A program made the translations under genes and the position numbers. The notes under the pieces are model-generated. The model made no database searches and was not told the DNA's origin. It saw only the letters and a list, made by a program, of their open reading frames with translations. A DNA stretch of 64,000 bases from Persicaria tinctoria (taxonomy: Eukaryota; Streptophyta; Magnoliopsida; Caryophyllales; Polygonaceae). Below, piece by piece: positions 23,407-39,945 of the stretch (within the stretch, counting starts at the first letter, position 1; each line of letters opens with the position of its first letter). The stretch spans positions 38,803,115 through 38,867,114 of the forward strand of contig JBANSL010000012.1 of the NCBI GenBank assembly GCA_037127255.1, read 5' to 3'.

Positions 23407-23860
23407 GTCCAGCTAAAAGAAAATGATCCATGAGCATGGAAATTTTTTCTTAATACATCGGTTGAGTATCGAGCAACTTATGACAATATGAGGGAAGGGG
23501 AAGATGGCATCACATGGAAGGAGTAGTTAGAGCTGAGCTGAGCTGAGCAGGGTTATCCAAGAAAGCCTATAATGTCTTGCACAATTAAAAAAAAAAAAAG
23601 GAAGTATCGTGGGGTAAGATGATGTGGAATATATTGCAATCAAGGATATGAAGCTTTTATTGGATCGGTGGCAATTCATGATAAGCTCTATACTCATGCA
23701 AGTTTTTTCCAAAGGGGTGAGTGTTGTGACATCAAAGGAGTGTATTTTGTGTGCATGTGTGGAGATCCGGAAGAGAATGTGAAACATATGTGGTTCGAAT
23801 GCCCTTATACGAAGTGTGTGATGAATGTTGTGCTGAAGTAGGTGGGCATAGATGGAAGTG

Positions 23861-24715
23861 CAAGGTCGGTCCTAACATTTTATAGGCCTAGTGCAAACTA
23901 AAATTTAAAGGGCCCGGTTACTCCGTAAAAAAAAAGTTGTGTATAAACTTCATAAAAATTTCATATTATTTTTATATTTGAATTATTTTTCAAGTTTAAG
24001 AAAATAAAAGTAGGTTAATGAAAAAAATAATATGTATTAAAAAAATTTTTTAAAAAAATTGTAGTGAAAACTAGTTGTTTTTGTTTGGTATCCATTATAA
24101 TATGTCCACAAGTACGTAAGTTGTCGTGTAGAGGAATATTAAAAAATTGTCTAACAACACTAAATATAGTTTTTGTTCTAAGATATCATATATGTGACCT
24201 CCTATGACATCATCTATATATGAACAAAAACAAAAATTAAAAAAAAAAAGGATTTTTTTTATAAATAAAAATAAAAGGGTAAATTAGATACATCGAGCAT
24301 ATATGAAGAAATAAAAACATTACATTTTTCTCAAATAAAATAGAAAGAGTTATATATGTAAACAATATAGCTTTATTTGTCACATAAAAAAGTGTTTAAT
24401 ATTGTCTTGAAAAGGAAAAAGTACAAAGAATCGTATCTAAATTAAATTGATATAGGCTCCTCTAGAAAAACATAAAAAATGCAAAATTTATTGGATATGT
24501 GATCTCTCCATAAAAATATAAAAAAATGCAAATAGAGAGGTTTGGATTCTACACGTTTAGGAATCCAAACCCAAATTTTGTTATACCATTGAGCTAAACT
24601 CGTATTTTGTTATATTTTTAAAAAATACATATATAAAACATATCCTTTTAATGGGCCCTTACCGAAAATGGGTCATGGGCGGTCGCACCCCTTACCCATG
24701 CTCATGGGTCGGCAC
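23861..24715. mobile_element. possible decayed hAT-like non-autonomous element
   Basis: The left edge CAAGGTCGGTCC, followed by AGGGCCC near 23907, and a right edge with GGGCCC (about 24653) then GGTCGGCAC (24706) resemble the GGCC-rich ends of plant hAT MITEs. I found no clean target duplication, so the limits are tentative. Inside is AT-rich non-coding DNA. Confidence 0.3.
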
Positions 24716-25179
24716 TCCATCAAACACAGTAAGACGGGGTAACACATGCCATGAAAACCAACCAATTGTTTACCAATCGAACCAATTTAAATTGGTACAA
24801 AGTAAATTGGTTGCTAATTATGTTGATGTGGTATTATCGAACCAATTCTTCAACCATCGCACACACACAACACATATAATGAAAAGACGCAACTACATGC
24901 TGAACGCACATATACTTGAAAGTAGAACCCATGCTAAACGAAGACCGTTAAATCAAAACATGCAAACAAAGAATGAAGTCAAGCATCACTATAATAGGAA
25001 TGCTAATTATTTTTTGTTCCATTCTGTGTTTCTTGTTATGTAATTTTCAACTTTTCTTCACTTTTCTCCTTCCTCCTTTTATTTGTAGATTTATATATTT
25101 ACCAAATCTAGACACAATCCAATCACCGGTGCCGGCCAACCCTCCGCAAAGCCCAAATTGATATCTTAAGAGATTTCTA
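24716..25179. other. intergenic, no gene seen
   Basis: No supported gene. Several AACCAATT repeats occur at 24750-24850, with no consistent period. Confidence 0.35.
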
Positions 25180-26331
25180 GGGTAAACTGCAGAAAACCAC
25201 CCCTAAAATAGGGAACATTGCTCAAAACCACCCCTTATATACATAATTACCCAAAACCACCCTTTATAAGCCCTCCGTTAGCAACCAACCACCTATGTGA
25301 GGTTTCCGTTACTTTTTCCGTTAAATATGAGTAATTACAATTATTTTTTATTTTTTTAATGTAAATGGATTGATTAAAATAAAACAAAACAATAAAAAGG
25401 GAAATTAGAAAAGGGAAAGAGATTCACCTTACCCTTTCTTCATCTCCTTTTTCATCTAAAAAATCCAGCCCTCGTACAGCCTCCTCATCCACCGAATCGG
25501 TTAATAAGAGTCCCACTTCCATTGATTGGTATGGGGTTTTGAGTGCTTTGGTATCCATATATGTGTCTGAGTATTCAATTTGGGGAAAAAATTGCAAAAT
25601 CAGAGGTATATTAAACTTAAGAGGGGCAATATGGTGCAGATTGGTCCAAGGAGGCAACGTCAGTTCCATCTAAGGAGTGATTAGAGGAGTAATCTTTCTC
25701 CTTTGGCTCCGATTTTTGGTGGTGGTGGTGTAAGGTGGCTGATTTTCCTCTCGCTCAAGCAAACGGTTCCGCAGTTCTCCGAGCCGGGTTTTTTGGGTAT
25801 TTGTGAGTTGGGATTTGATCTTGGTCATGCTTTTGAAGATGAACCTGATATCTGGCTAGCGGAACCCAAGTGACCCACTCTATCTCCCTCATCTGATTGC
25901 TTGATTTCAAACCCGATCGGAGAGTGCGGGCGTGACAGATGCGAGAGTGAGGTTCGAACGAGGGAGCAACGAGCGAGAGCGTGAGCGAAGGAGATGAGAG
26001 CAAGCGAGGGAGGATGAGGTCGGAGAGGAGGGCGGAACTGGGCGCGGACGGGCTGAGCGACATCTCGAACAAAGGTGAAACAATGAAGCGGGGTAGATCT
26101 GGAGAAGAAGGAAGAACAAAGATGAAGTTTTTTTTTAATGAAAAAGTACATTAAAATAATAAGGGGCAATTTCGTAATTTGTTTATTTAACCGAGTTATT
26201 GACAAAAACCCAAAATGGGTGGTCAATTGCTATCGGAGGGCTTATAAAGGGTGGTTTTGGGTAATTATGTATATAAGGGGTGGTTTTGAGCAATGTGCCC
26301 TATTTTAGGGGTGGTTTTCTGCAGTTTACCC
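25180..26331. mobile_element. long-TIR MITE A (Mutator-like), ~1.15 kb
   Basis: The first ~110 bp (25180-25290, starting GGGTAAACTGCAG) and the last ~110 bp (26222-26331) are inverted copies with very few differences. Long TIRs of this size suggest a Mutator-type non-autonomous element. The flanks share only GATTT (25172-25176, 26335-26339), so no clean 9-bp duplication is seen. The inside includes AT-rich sequence and a GC-richer stretch (25900-26080) without a convincing transposase. It lies about 500 bp beyond the poly(A) signal of the pyrophosphorylase gene. Confidence 0.75.
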
Positions 26332-26394
26332 TTTGATTTATTACTAAAAATGTATATTTTACTAGGGCGGTTATTCCACCCGAACAAGCCGAGA

Positions 26395-26715
26395 ATTGCT
26401 TGTTCATATTTAATTCATTTAGGATATGAACGAGCTCAGACTGAGCCTAAATTTTGATTCGAGCTTAAAAATGTGCTCATACTCCACCCATTTAGGAAAT
26501 GAACGAACTCGAGCTGAGTTTTTTTCAAGCTTTAAACAGTTCTACTTATTCATTATACAATAATTTAAAGGAAATTTTATAAATTTCATAAAATTCAAGC
26601 TATTCGAGTTTAATTCGAACGAGTTGAGCTTTGGATCGAGCTTAAAAATGTGCTCATACTCTGCTTGTTTAGAAAATGAATGAGCTCGATCCGAGCTACT
26701 CGTGTTCATAACATC
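26395..26715. repeat. diverged internal repeat rich in GAGCTCG
   Basis: Two diverged ~55-bp copies starting 'gagcttaaaaatgtgctcatactc' (near 26462 and 26637), with further AACGAGCTCG-like words near 26430, 26500 and 26615. Origin not recognised; it could be a fragment of a plant interspersed repeat. Confidence 0.45.
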
Positions 26716-26840
26716 CCTATATTTTACATATATTTAGAAAATCCAACATAATCTAAGCATCAGATTCAGATAAACAAACGCAGGATGATTATATGCAGCG
26801 TTTCCTAAATTTCAAAAGTTTCCGCAAAGAGCAAGTATAG

Positions 26841-26846
26841 TTTATT
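26841..26846 (-). terminator. poly(A) signal of the pyrophosphorylase gene
   Basis: AATAAA on the minus strand, 185 bp after the stop codon, the best candidate for 3' end formation of the gene at 27031-32037. Confidence 0.5.
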
Positions 26847-27030
26847 GGAGAACAAGATGAATACACTCTCGAACATCAGAATCCAACATACATGGAGGAC
26901 TTATAGGCCTCCCTCCGGTTATCGAAACAAAACTGTTAAAACCTCGTAGGCATCTGCATACAGAAGGTATTAATAAGCCAAAGAGAAACACAAAGATCTT
27001 GTTTTGTTATCAGTTGAAGGTTTCAGCCAC

Positions 27031-32037
<5,007 letters not shown>

Positions 32038-32460
32038 TGGAGATCGAATTAGGAGGTTTGAGATTCAGAGAGACGGGGATAGAAAATTAGGAAATGGGAA
32101 ATGGCGATGGAAGGAGTGGTGGGAATCGTGGGATTGCCAAACTGGGATCCTTAAAAAGGAAGCGTTTTGTGGGGGGGATTTGAAATGTTTTTTTTTTCTT
32201 TTTTTTTTCCCGTGTGCGATGTTCGAACAGAAAATAAAATGGTGACACGTGGATAAAGTTTAATTTAAGAGGAATAAACGGAAAAGGGGGAAAAAGAAAG
32301 AGAATATTCAGGCGAATATAATGAGAAAATGAATGGCGATAATTTGACGTAAAATTACCAGCTTCGGTTGCAAATTGCAATAAACCGGTGGAGCACACTG
32401 TCCCAAATTCAAGTCGTCCCTTTCCGCCTCTCTCATTGATCTCATATATCTCATCTATCA
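32038..32460 (-). promoter_or_regulatory. 5' flank of UGP (UTR and likely promoter)
   Basis: Upstream of ATG 32037 (context CCAATGG). A CTTTTTAAGG stretch at about 32150 is the only weak TATA-like word, and a run of C on the minus strand (about 32170) lies just above it. A 5'-UTR intron cannot be excluded. Position is the main evidence. Confidence 0.35.
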
Positions 32461-32715
32461 CGTACGCTTTTTAATGTTATATACACTGTAAATCTGCACG
32501 TTAATTACAAAGTGTAAGCACGTTAATTACGACGTGGTTGCACGTCTTAATTAACGTGCAGGTTGGATGGACCACCCAATGTGCAGACACAATTTTTTTT
32601 AAAGACGTGGTTGCACGTTCACAATGATGTGCAAAGGTGCATGTCTAAATTTACGTGCAAAGGTGCATGTCTAAATTGACGTGTAAAAATTGCACGTCCA
32701 AAACGACGTGCAACC
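32461..32715. repeat. cluster of ACGT-core repeats, direct and inverted
   Basis: About a dozen ACGT cores in 250 bp. GACGTGGTTGCACGT occurs twice (about 32529 and 32603) and its inverse ACGTGCAACC once (32706). A ~30-bp unit 'acgtgcaaaggtgcatgtctaaatt' repeats in tandem near 32625-32680. The layout resembles the subterminal repeats of CACTA or other DNA transposons, but no terminal repeat was found. ACGT is also the core of plant G-box/ABRE sites. Confidence 0.6.
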
Positions 32716-32837
32716 AAGTTTTTAAAAAAAATAAAAAAATGTGGCCCTTCGTCTCCCATTGCATCTGAGCCAGATTCCAACGACGAGGAATAGAGCGAGA
32801 GAGAGAGAGAGAGCCAGATTTCGACAGAGAGAAAGAG

Positions 32838-33284
32838 ATGGAGATGGAGACGGAGGTGGTAGTTCCGACGGCGAAGGTGGAGTCCATGGAGAGAGAGCCG
32901 GAGATGGAGGCGGATGGAGGTGGAGATGTTGTGGTGGAGGGTGGGGATGGAGGTAGTGGTGTGGAGGGTCGGGAGGGTGTGGCGCCGGTGGAGGCAGTAG
33001 AGGGTGGTGGTGGGGCGGTACGTGGAGGTGCAGGCGGTGGTGGGGGAGGACGAGCAGGCGGTGGCAGAGGTGGTGGAGGAGGCGCCAACGGCAATGGCGA
33101 CGGCGGTGGCGGGCGGAGATCAGCCGGAGGCGGAGGTATGGTGGTGCCGGAGTTGGCCCCGGAGGTGGCGACGCAGACCCTATTACCGTTGTGGAAGCGG
33201 CATTGTATGGAGGTGTCGCATGTCCCGACCCCACCGGTAAATGTCCAAAAATCTTTCATAATACCTAAACTACCCTTATTTTAA
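32838..33284 (+). CDS. hypothetical Gly/Glu-rich protein, 148 aa
   Basis: An open frame after a GAGAGA leader (32790-32830). The start is acidic with repeated Met-Glu (MEMETEVVV; MEREPEMEADGG), the middle is Gly-rich low complexity (about residues 28-105), and the end (WKRHCMEVSHVPTPPV) is more complex. No domain is recognised. The opposite strand is also open as a Pro-rich frame (32651-33259), a common side effect of GGN repeats, so either or both may be non-coding. It could be a captured gene fragment, given the transposon-like repeats directly upstream. Confidence 0.25.
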   Translation: MEMETEVVVPTAKVESMEREPEMEADGGGDVVVEGGDGGSGVEGREGVAPVEAVEGGGGAVRGGAGGGGGGRAGGGRGGGGGANGNGDGGGGRRSAGGGGMVVPELAPEVATQTLLPLWKRHCMEVSHVPTPPVNVQKSFIIPKLPLF

Positions 33285-33560
33285 TTTATCCCACCACGTT
33301 CCCGTCCTTTCTTTCATTTAGATCTGAAATCTAAGGTCCTTCTCTCCATTGCTTTTTCACTTCGATCTCTACATATCCACCATAGCCATCAAAGTTCTCC
33401 AGCTTACTAATTAGACGTTCCCTTGATCTCTACGTTGTTTCCCTGCAGATCCACCATAGGAAGGATTATGAAGCAGCCCTTGGAAGTAACCGACTTCGGT
33501 TTTCATGACCCCCGAAACTCTCTGGAAGGCCAATTCGATGCCCCATAAGCTGTCAGAGTG
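33285..33560. other. no gene seen; flank of C4
   Basis: The word ATCCACCATAG occurs twice (33378 and 33450) near similar 'gatctctac' words, suggesting a small diverged duplication of about 75 bp. No supported gene. Confidence 0.3.
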
Positions 33561-35550
33561 AATAATCCCCGTTGGGGTTGTCTTCGCTATCATTAGAATA
33601 TATATATATATAAGTACAAGATAGTTAACCCTATTTACAAATGGGTAATTAGGCCTATACATATATTCTATCTAACATACCCCCTCAGTCAAAACAAGAG
33701 CGCAGCGAATAGTGACACTGAATCTAAAATCAAGAAATAAATGGCGAGTGAATCCCTTGGTAAATATGTTTGTATACTAGTACAGGGAGGGGACATGTAG
33801 GACACGCACATGTCCCATAGCGACCTTCTCACGAACAAAGTGGATGTCAATCTCCACATGCTTGGTTCGCTGATGGTGAACCGGGTTGTGAGCAAGGTAA
33901 GTAGCGCTGACATTGTCTGTATACACAACAGACGCTTGACTGAGAGGACAGTGGAGCTCCACCAATAGGTTGCGAAGCTAGGCACACTCAACGACAACAT
34001 TGGGAACACCGCGATATTCCGCTTCAACACTAGACCGAGAAACCACATGTTGGCGCTTAGAAGACCAAGAGACGAGAGAGTCGTTGAGGAACACACAATA
34101 TCCTAACGTAGACCGCCTGGTGTCCGGACAACCAGCCCAATCAGCATCCGTGTAAGCTACCATGGAGAGAGGTGAAGCTGATGGGGTAATAGTGATGCCA
34201 AGAGAAGTAGTACCCTAAACATACCTGATAATGCGCTTAAGAGCAGCAAAGTGAGACTCTCTGGGGTCATGCATGAATAGACAGACTTGCTGAACAGCAT
34301 AGCTAAAATTAGGACGAGTAAATGTCAAGTACTGTAAAGCACCAGCAAGGCTACGATACAAAGTCGGATCAGACACAGGCGGACCCGCAGCTTGGGCCAG
34401 TTTGGCAGTGGTCTCAATAGGTATTGCAGCGAGCTTATAGTTAGCCATGTTAGCCTTGCCAATAATCTCCTTGGCATATTTCTCCTGTGAGAGAAACAAA
34501 CCAGATGCAGAGACTCCCAAAAAGAAGCTGAGAGGCCCAAGATCAGACATAGCAAACTCCTTGCAGAGTTGAGTAATAATGGCAGCTCGAAGAGTCTCTA
34601 AAGATGCAGTAAGGATGATATCATTGACATATAACAACAAATAAGCAATCTGATTACCTCGGCGAAAGACAAACAAGGAGGAGTCGCTCTTGCTATTGAC
34701 GAAGCCAAGCATGTGCAGGTAGTAGCAAAGCGAAGATACCACGCTCGAGGTGCATGTTTAAGGCCATATAGAGACTTTTGCAAGAGACAAACATGGCCTG
34801 GTTTGGTCCTGTCAGCAAAATCATGCGGCTGGAACATGTACACTATCTCTTGCAGATGTCCATGAAGAAATGCGTTCTTGATATGAAGCTGATGAATAGG
34901 CCAATCCTTGGAGACAGCGAGATGCAAGACGGTACGGATGGTAGCTGGTTTGACAACCGGACTAAAAGTGTCATCACAATCGACCCCCACCTACTGAGAG
35001 TTCCCATTGGCGACCAGGCGCGCCTCATAGCGCTCAAGAGATCCATCAGAGCGAATTTTGTGCCGAAAGAGCCACATGCACCGCATAATGTTGGCACGAG
35101 GAGGCCGAGGAACCAAGACCCAAATGTTGTTGCTAATAAGAGTCTTGTACTCATCGAGCATGCCAGCATTCAAATTTGGGTCTAAGGCGGATGTTTTGTG
35201 GGAGGTAGGGATGGGCGATATGTGAGAAACGGAGAGGTCAAAATTCTGTTTGGGGCGAGAGATGCCACTCATGATCCGAGTTTGGATCTGATTGACCGAC
35301 TGTGTGGGATTAGGTGGCAGGGTAGGGGCTGCAGCTAACGGGACAGAGGCTTGAGGTGATGAGACGGGGGCCACAAGGGGCTGGACGGGGGCAGGAGGTG
35401 GCAGGATAGGTTGTGGTGGGGGAGGGTAGGGTGCCCGGGCCGGAGATGTAATAGCATTCGGAGAGAAAGAGGGATATAGTTGATGAAGAAGGTGGGGTGT
35501 AGGGTAGTCATCAGAAGGGGGCGGGGTGTTTGGGGATGTAGGGGGAGTAC
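33561..35550 (-). mobile_element. Copia C4, 3' part: RT, RNase H, polypurine tract and 3' LTR
   Basis: On the minus strand the frame fragments give the linker and RT (34991-35374, NIWVLVPRPPRAN; 34598-34990, [12 protein letters not shown]; 34215-34742) and RNase H (33777-34163, YTDADWAG; then ASVVYTDNVSA). The RT catalytic motif reads YVNDIILT: Asn replaces the first catalytic Asp of YVDD. The polypurine tract GACTGAGGGGGTA (33678-33690) is followed by the LTR start TGTTAGATAG at 33677 running downward; its outer end is unclear, perhaps near 33550. Gypsy G1 interrupts the element at 35550 and the matching 5' side resumes at 59865. Confidence 0.82.
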
Positions 35551-36836
35551 TGATGGAGGGAAAACCTGTCGTTCATCCGTCAAAGTAAACTCAAACCTAT
35601 AGCTAGTATAGCAATAAGCAAGAGGTCGATCCACATGGAAAGTTATAATTCAAGTTTGATTCAAGTGTTAGTCAAAGTAATCAAATTGGGGGTTTTTTAA
35701 TGTGAAAGTTCCGCCTTTTATCAAAGCGGATTAAAGAAAGCAACAGTAAATGATTGTAATTCAGACAATTAGGAGAAGCAATTATACCTACAATTTTCCA
35801 CTTTATTTGATTGAAGCGATCCTTGTAACTTCTTCTCGTCCTATTAAGTTTCCTATGAATGCCGTTGTCCCGACCTAATATAGTTACTAGTCCAACCAGT
35901 CCTAGCAACCCTTATCAATCGAACAGTCCCTAAAGAAGGATTTAACCCAATTGATAGCTTTAAGTTCAGAGATTAGCCAAGGTATTTGCAGTCCCTAAAG
36001 AGGGATTTAACAAAACATTCAACTTCCTACTCATTCAATTAGTTCAACCAGCCCTAAAAGAACAAGTTTGCCACTTAGGTTAATGTTCACAACCAGGAAT
36101 CTACAAAACCTTAGCAATTGAATTGATCTAAAAAGTTAGCCAGACAAGATAGAACAAAACCATAAACAATCAAGCACAAAGAAGTTGAAGCATTCAAATA
36201 TAGGAAACAAGGAACGAGAATTAGAAACTCACAATCAATCCAAAAAAAACTTCAAATTGCAGGCTGAATAGATGACTTTAGTTCCTCATGAAAGACATCG
36301 CTCAAATCTCTAAAGTGTCTGATGAACGTAAGAATAATAGTAGTCGTCTCAAAATAACATAATCTCGGCCTTATAATATATCCAAGTCGACCACAAAACA
36401 CAAAACACAAAACACAAACTAGGGTTTTTTAAGCGAAACGGCATCACGCTGGCGACCCATGCTGCGGCCGCGACATATGCTGCGGCCACGGCATTAGCAA
36501 CTCTTCTTTATCCCCCTGCATCGATCCTGGCTCCGGCCATGGCACGCATGCTGCGGTCGCGGCATTGCTTGTTGCCGGCTCTTCTTGTTTAGCTTCGCGG
36601 GTATCTCCACTTGTCCTTGCTTCTCTTCCTTCCTTGCTTCTTTCCAATATTTCTTGTATTCCTCTTCAAGATATTGCATCTCCCAATTGTGTTCCGATTC
36701 AATCTGCAAGATAAATACAAATTTGCGCAGGATCTGAACTCTTCTAGAATAATCACAAGATGCAATTTACCGACAAAGTATGAAAGAAAGGCAACCTAAC
36801 TAAACTAAAAATGCCTATCTAAGATATGCATTATCA
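35551..36836 (-). repeat. 3' LTR of G1 (1286 bp)
   Basis: Contains two doublets of GCGGCCGC-like palindromes at 36464-36560, about 90 bp upstream of a TATA-like TATATTATAAGG on the minus strand (around 36370-36385). Confidence 0.9.
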
Positions 36837-38200
36837 AATTCCCCCACACTTAACCTTTGCTTGTTCTCAAGAAATGATAGAATGAACATGAATCAATGCA
36901 TCCCACAGGAAATCCCTTTAAGTTTCAACCTCATCAAAAAGCAACATCATAGCAGGTGAAAACATAAACCAAGCAAACAAACGTCATAACATGTATTATA
37001 GTGATCAAACTTAGAAGTAGACCTCATTCAACCTCACCAGAAATATGTGTTTCACTCATCTGTTTAGGCTTTAAGGTACTACTCTCAACTCAAACCAACA
37101 TGCACTAAACTCATAAACATTGACCACCATATCACCAAATATCTACCGAAATGTCATTACTTGCGGGACACAATAAAGACAACAAAATAAAATGTGACAC
37201 TTTTTTTTTCTTTTCTTTTGTTTTCTTTTTTTTTCTTTTTTTTTCTTTTTCTTGTCTTGGTGTTTTCCTTATGCGAGGCGCAAACATGTGTGTCATGAAT
37301 GACCCCGGTCTATCAACACCTCAACCTACTAATATGAAGTCCACTTGAACATCTTTTGACGCAAGTTGCAAACATGGGTGTCAGGAATGAACCTGGTTAC
37401 TCAATTATCAAGCTTTCTTTCCTAGTGGATAGTTTTCAACACCTTTTTACGCGAATCATACCCATGGGTGTCATGCATAGATCCGGTTACTAAGTGCATG
37501 AACCATTGCCACCTTATTCACTAAATATGCACAAATTCAAACAAAAGACTCAAAATATAAACATAAACTCCGCAAGCAACAAACATGTGAGTCGGTCTCG
37601 AAAAATAGATACTGCAGTCAATGCCAAGAGGTAGCAACACAAGAGGAGTAATTCACACAATTGAGCAAAAGAATTCAAATAAGGCTAAACATTCTCACAG
37701 GGTCATGTTTTGAGGACTTCAATCATACTTTAGCTCAATCATACATGCTCAATTATATTTGCTAGCTCATGTCCCACAAAAATCAAATAAAGACAAAGCC
37801 AAAACATCCAGAACTCCATGGGATTTATATGAACATGCTTGAAATTTAAATTAGAGAACAAACTAAGCCAGATGGGTATTTGAATAACACATATGTATGC
37901 AATGCATACTTATTTTTGGATTTTTGATTTTTTTTTTAAATTCCAGAAATTAAATAAATTAGTCAAAAATTAAATAATCTCAACAGAAATTAAATAAACT
38001 AAATAATAATTATAGAATTAAACATGGTGTGCAGAAATTTAAACATGGTCTAGGGAATGACATAAATGACATAATATACATATAATCCTTCTCCCCCACA
38101 CTTAAAATTTTTCAGTGTCCTCACTGAAACAGTACAGACAATCAAAATAAAGCATATAAACTCATAAACTCAGGGTGAAGGAGACAACACTAACCACTCA
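36837..38200 (-). other. G1 3' non-coding region
   Basis: From a first GTGTGGGGGAG purine tract (about 38097) to the LTR-proximal tract (36837-36850). It holds three diverged ~45-bp copies of a motif also found in G2 (37271-37315, 37359-37403, 37449-37498) and a pyrimidine run (37200-37255 on +). No reading frame. Confidence 0.7.
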
Positions 38201-38671
38201 CTAGTGCGGCGGTTGGTAGGGTGGAGACTGGTACGGCGGAATGTGTGGATACTGCTGGCTGAGGTAGTAGGACTGCTCTCTCCGCATCTCCTCCACGTTG
38301 TAGTTCGTCTCCCACACATTGCGATCGATGTCGTGGAGAGTGAACTCGAAGGAGTCCTGGCGCATGGACATACGATGGAACTCGGTGAACATGTGGTCCC
38401 GCCAGGCGTCATCATCAGCAGAAGAAAAGCGAGGCCCTGCAGAAGAGCCAACAGCATACTGGGCATCCCCCATGTGATAGTCAGTCTGTGCGGGGGCATC
38501 CTCCTTGTCCTCGTCATCAATATCCTCAGCATCATCCACATTCTGATTAGCCGCAATGTAAAGGGAGACGTTGGAAGGGCCATAAGGTAGGGCCCTAGGA
38601 AGCCTCAGTCGGTGCTCTTCATGCTTCCCCGACTTCCAGATGTAGCCCGGCGCATCAATGCTCTCAATCAT
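38201..38671 (-). CDS. G1 3' open frame in the env-like position, 156 aa (5'-truncated?)
   Basis: An open frame between the integrase side and the 3' non-coding region, where Athila elements keep a second ORF. It reads IDAPGYIWKSGKHEEHRLRL, then RLPRALPYGPSNVSLYI, then an acidic stretch and an aromatic/Pro/Gln-rich end (YYLSQQYPHIPPYQSPP). I see no signal peptide or membrane segment. The frame starts almost exactly at the G2 junction (about 38670), so its true 5' part was probably cut off or displaced. Function unknown. Confidence 0.5.
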   Translation of the reverse strand: MIESIDAPGYIWKSGKHEEHRLRLPRALPYGPSNVSLYIAANQNVDDAEDIDDEDKEDAPAQTDYHMGDAQYAVGSSAGPRFSSADDDAWRDHMFTEFHRMSMRQDSFEFTLHDIDRNVWETNYNVEEMRREQSYYLSQQYPHIPPYQSPPYQPPH

Positions 38672-39621
38672 ATGGTGTTTGTGTTGTTGTTATCATTATT
38701 GGAGTTTGGTAGGATATTGTTTGAAATATATGGAAAATTTAATGAGTGAGAAAAAATCCGATCACCTTAGGAGATAAAGGTAGATCGACCCTGCTTGCTG
38801 AGATAATAGTTCAGTGAGATGGGACACACAAGTGAGGAGTCCGAAACACTAAGTATCCGGGGCCATTCATGACACCCATGTTTGCGACTCGCGAGAAGGC
38901 AGTGCTGAGGTTAGAGAGGTAAAAGCATTATTATTGATAAAACCATTATGAAAGGTGAGAAATCAAAGGAAGAAGGAATGTGGAAATTCAATTTGGAAAT
39001 ACTCCATTTCCCCGGATTATTAGCACCACAATGCCAAAAATTGCCCACCTTAAGACTTTTACCAATCTACTCCTTATTGAGCTTAAATTAAAGTCCTCTT
39101 GATTATTAATGCTTTGTCACTTATGAATGTTTTTGCATAACCCTCCTTCTGTGAGTAGATATTGCTTTTTAATTGCACATGCATGGATTTGTGACACTAG
39201 TACCTTTTCGAGGATGGTAATTGATTGCAGGGTTATATGGAAATGAATCTGATATGTTGAGAGTTTTGATTCCTTCCCCTGAATGACAATTAAAAGTATT
39301 GCTTGAGGACATGCAAGCTTAAGTATAGGGTGTTTGTTGTGAGCCTAATTCACCATGTTTTATATTTACTTTTATATCGTTTTCTGCATGCATTTCATAC
39401 ATTTGGGCTAGAATAGTACAAAATCTATGTAGTTTATGCTTATTTACCAAATTATGGAATCTACACCAGTTTCTATTTAATTTCGCAGAAATCGAAGCAA
39501 TTTACAGCAGTTTTGAGAAAGGAGGAAAAGCTCGAAGTCAACTACAGAAGTCCGGGATTAAGGAGCAGAGGAACCAGGACAAATCGAGCTGGAAGACAGA
39601 AAATCGAGTCAAGACAGCTTG

Positions 39622-39945
39622 GTCGATATCGAGTACCATTAGTCGATATCGAGTAAGTCACTCGATATTCACCAGAGATAGCCGGAATCGAGGAAGCTGA
39701 GGAAGAGAAAGAACACAGTTGGTCGATATCGACTACCACCTATCGATATCGAGTAACCCATATCGAGCCAACACCCCAGAATCGAGTCAAGAAGCTGAGC
39801 AAGGAAAGCTGCAAGTCGATATCGAGTAACTCAACTCGATATCGAGTAACAACCAAGTCGATTTTCACTTCTGGAGCCAAGATCGAGTTACTACTGAAGA
39901 AACGGAGAAATGTGGTCGATATCGAGTAACACTACTCGATATCGA
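39622..39945. repeat. array of paired TCGATATCGA palindromes in the G2 LTR
   Basis: Starts at 39622/39642, 39723/39743, 39816/39836 and 39916/39936: four pairs, each exactly 20 bp apart, with pairs 93-101 bp apart. The 10-bp spacers are GTACCATTAG, CTACCACCTA, GTAACTCAAC and GTAACACTAC. The array ends about 245 bp upstream of the TATA box. Confidence 0.95.

Larger units (their letters stand above)
18421..23860 (+). pseudogene. L1-type LINE relic split by Copia C3
   Basis: The coding trace occupies 18429-18622 and 23407-23860 on +, with C3 between. Left of the insertion: EDLGIGIREVLSWNK and IKLNLLKGRDIDIWS, the region after the reverse transcriptase. Directly right of it: QLKENDPWAWKFFLNT, then the zf-RVT motif CMCGDPEENVKHMWFECPYTK around 23740-23815 (Cys-x2-Cys, His and Cys ligands present). 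Removing C3 and one GTCCA copy makes the trace continuous. Stops and frameshifts are present, and neither the 5' part nor a poly-A tail was found. This LINE was already resident when C3 arrived. Confidence 0.75.

Noticed and set aside
24651..25161. 130-aa and 62-aa frames
   Set aside because: No domain, biased AT-rich composition, no homology I recognise.
32651..33259. 202-aa Pro-rich minus-strand frame
   Set aside because: Low-complexity complement of a GGN-rich strand; extends into the ACGT repeats; no start context or domain.
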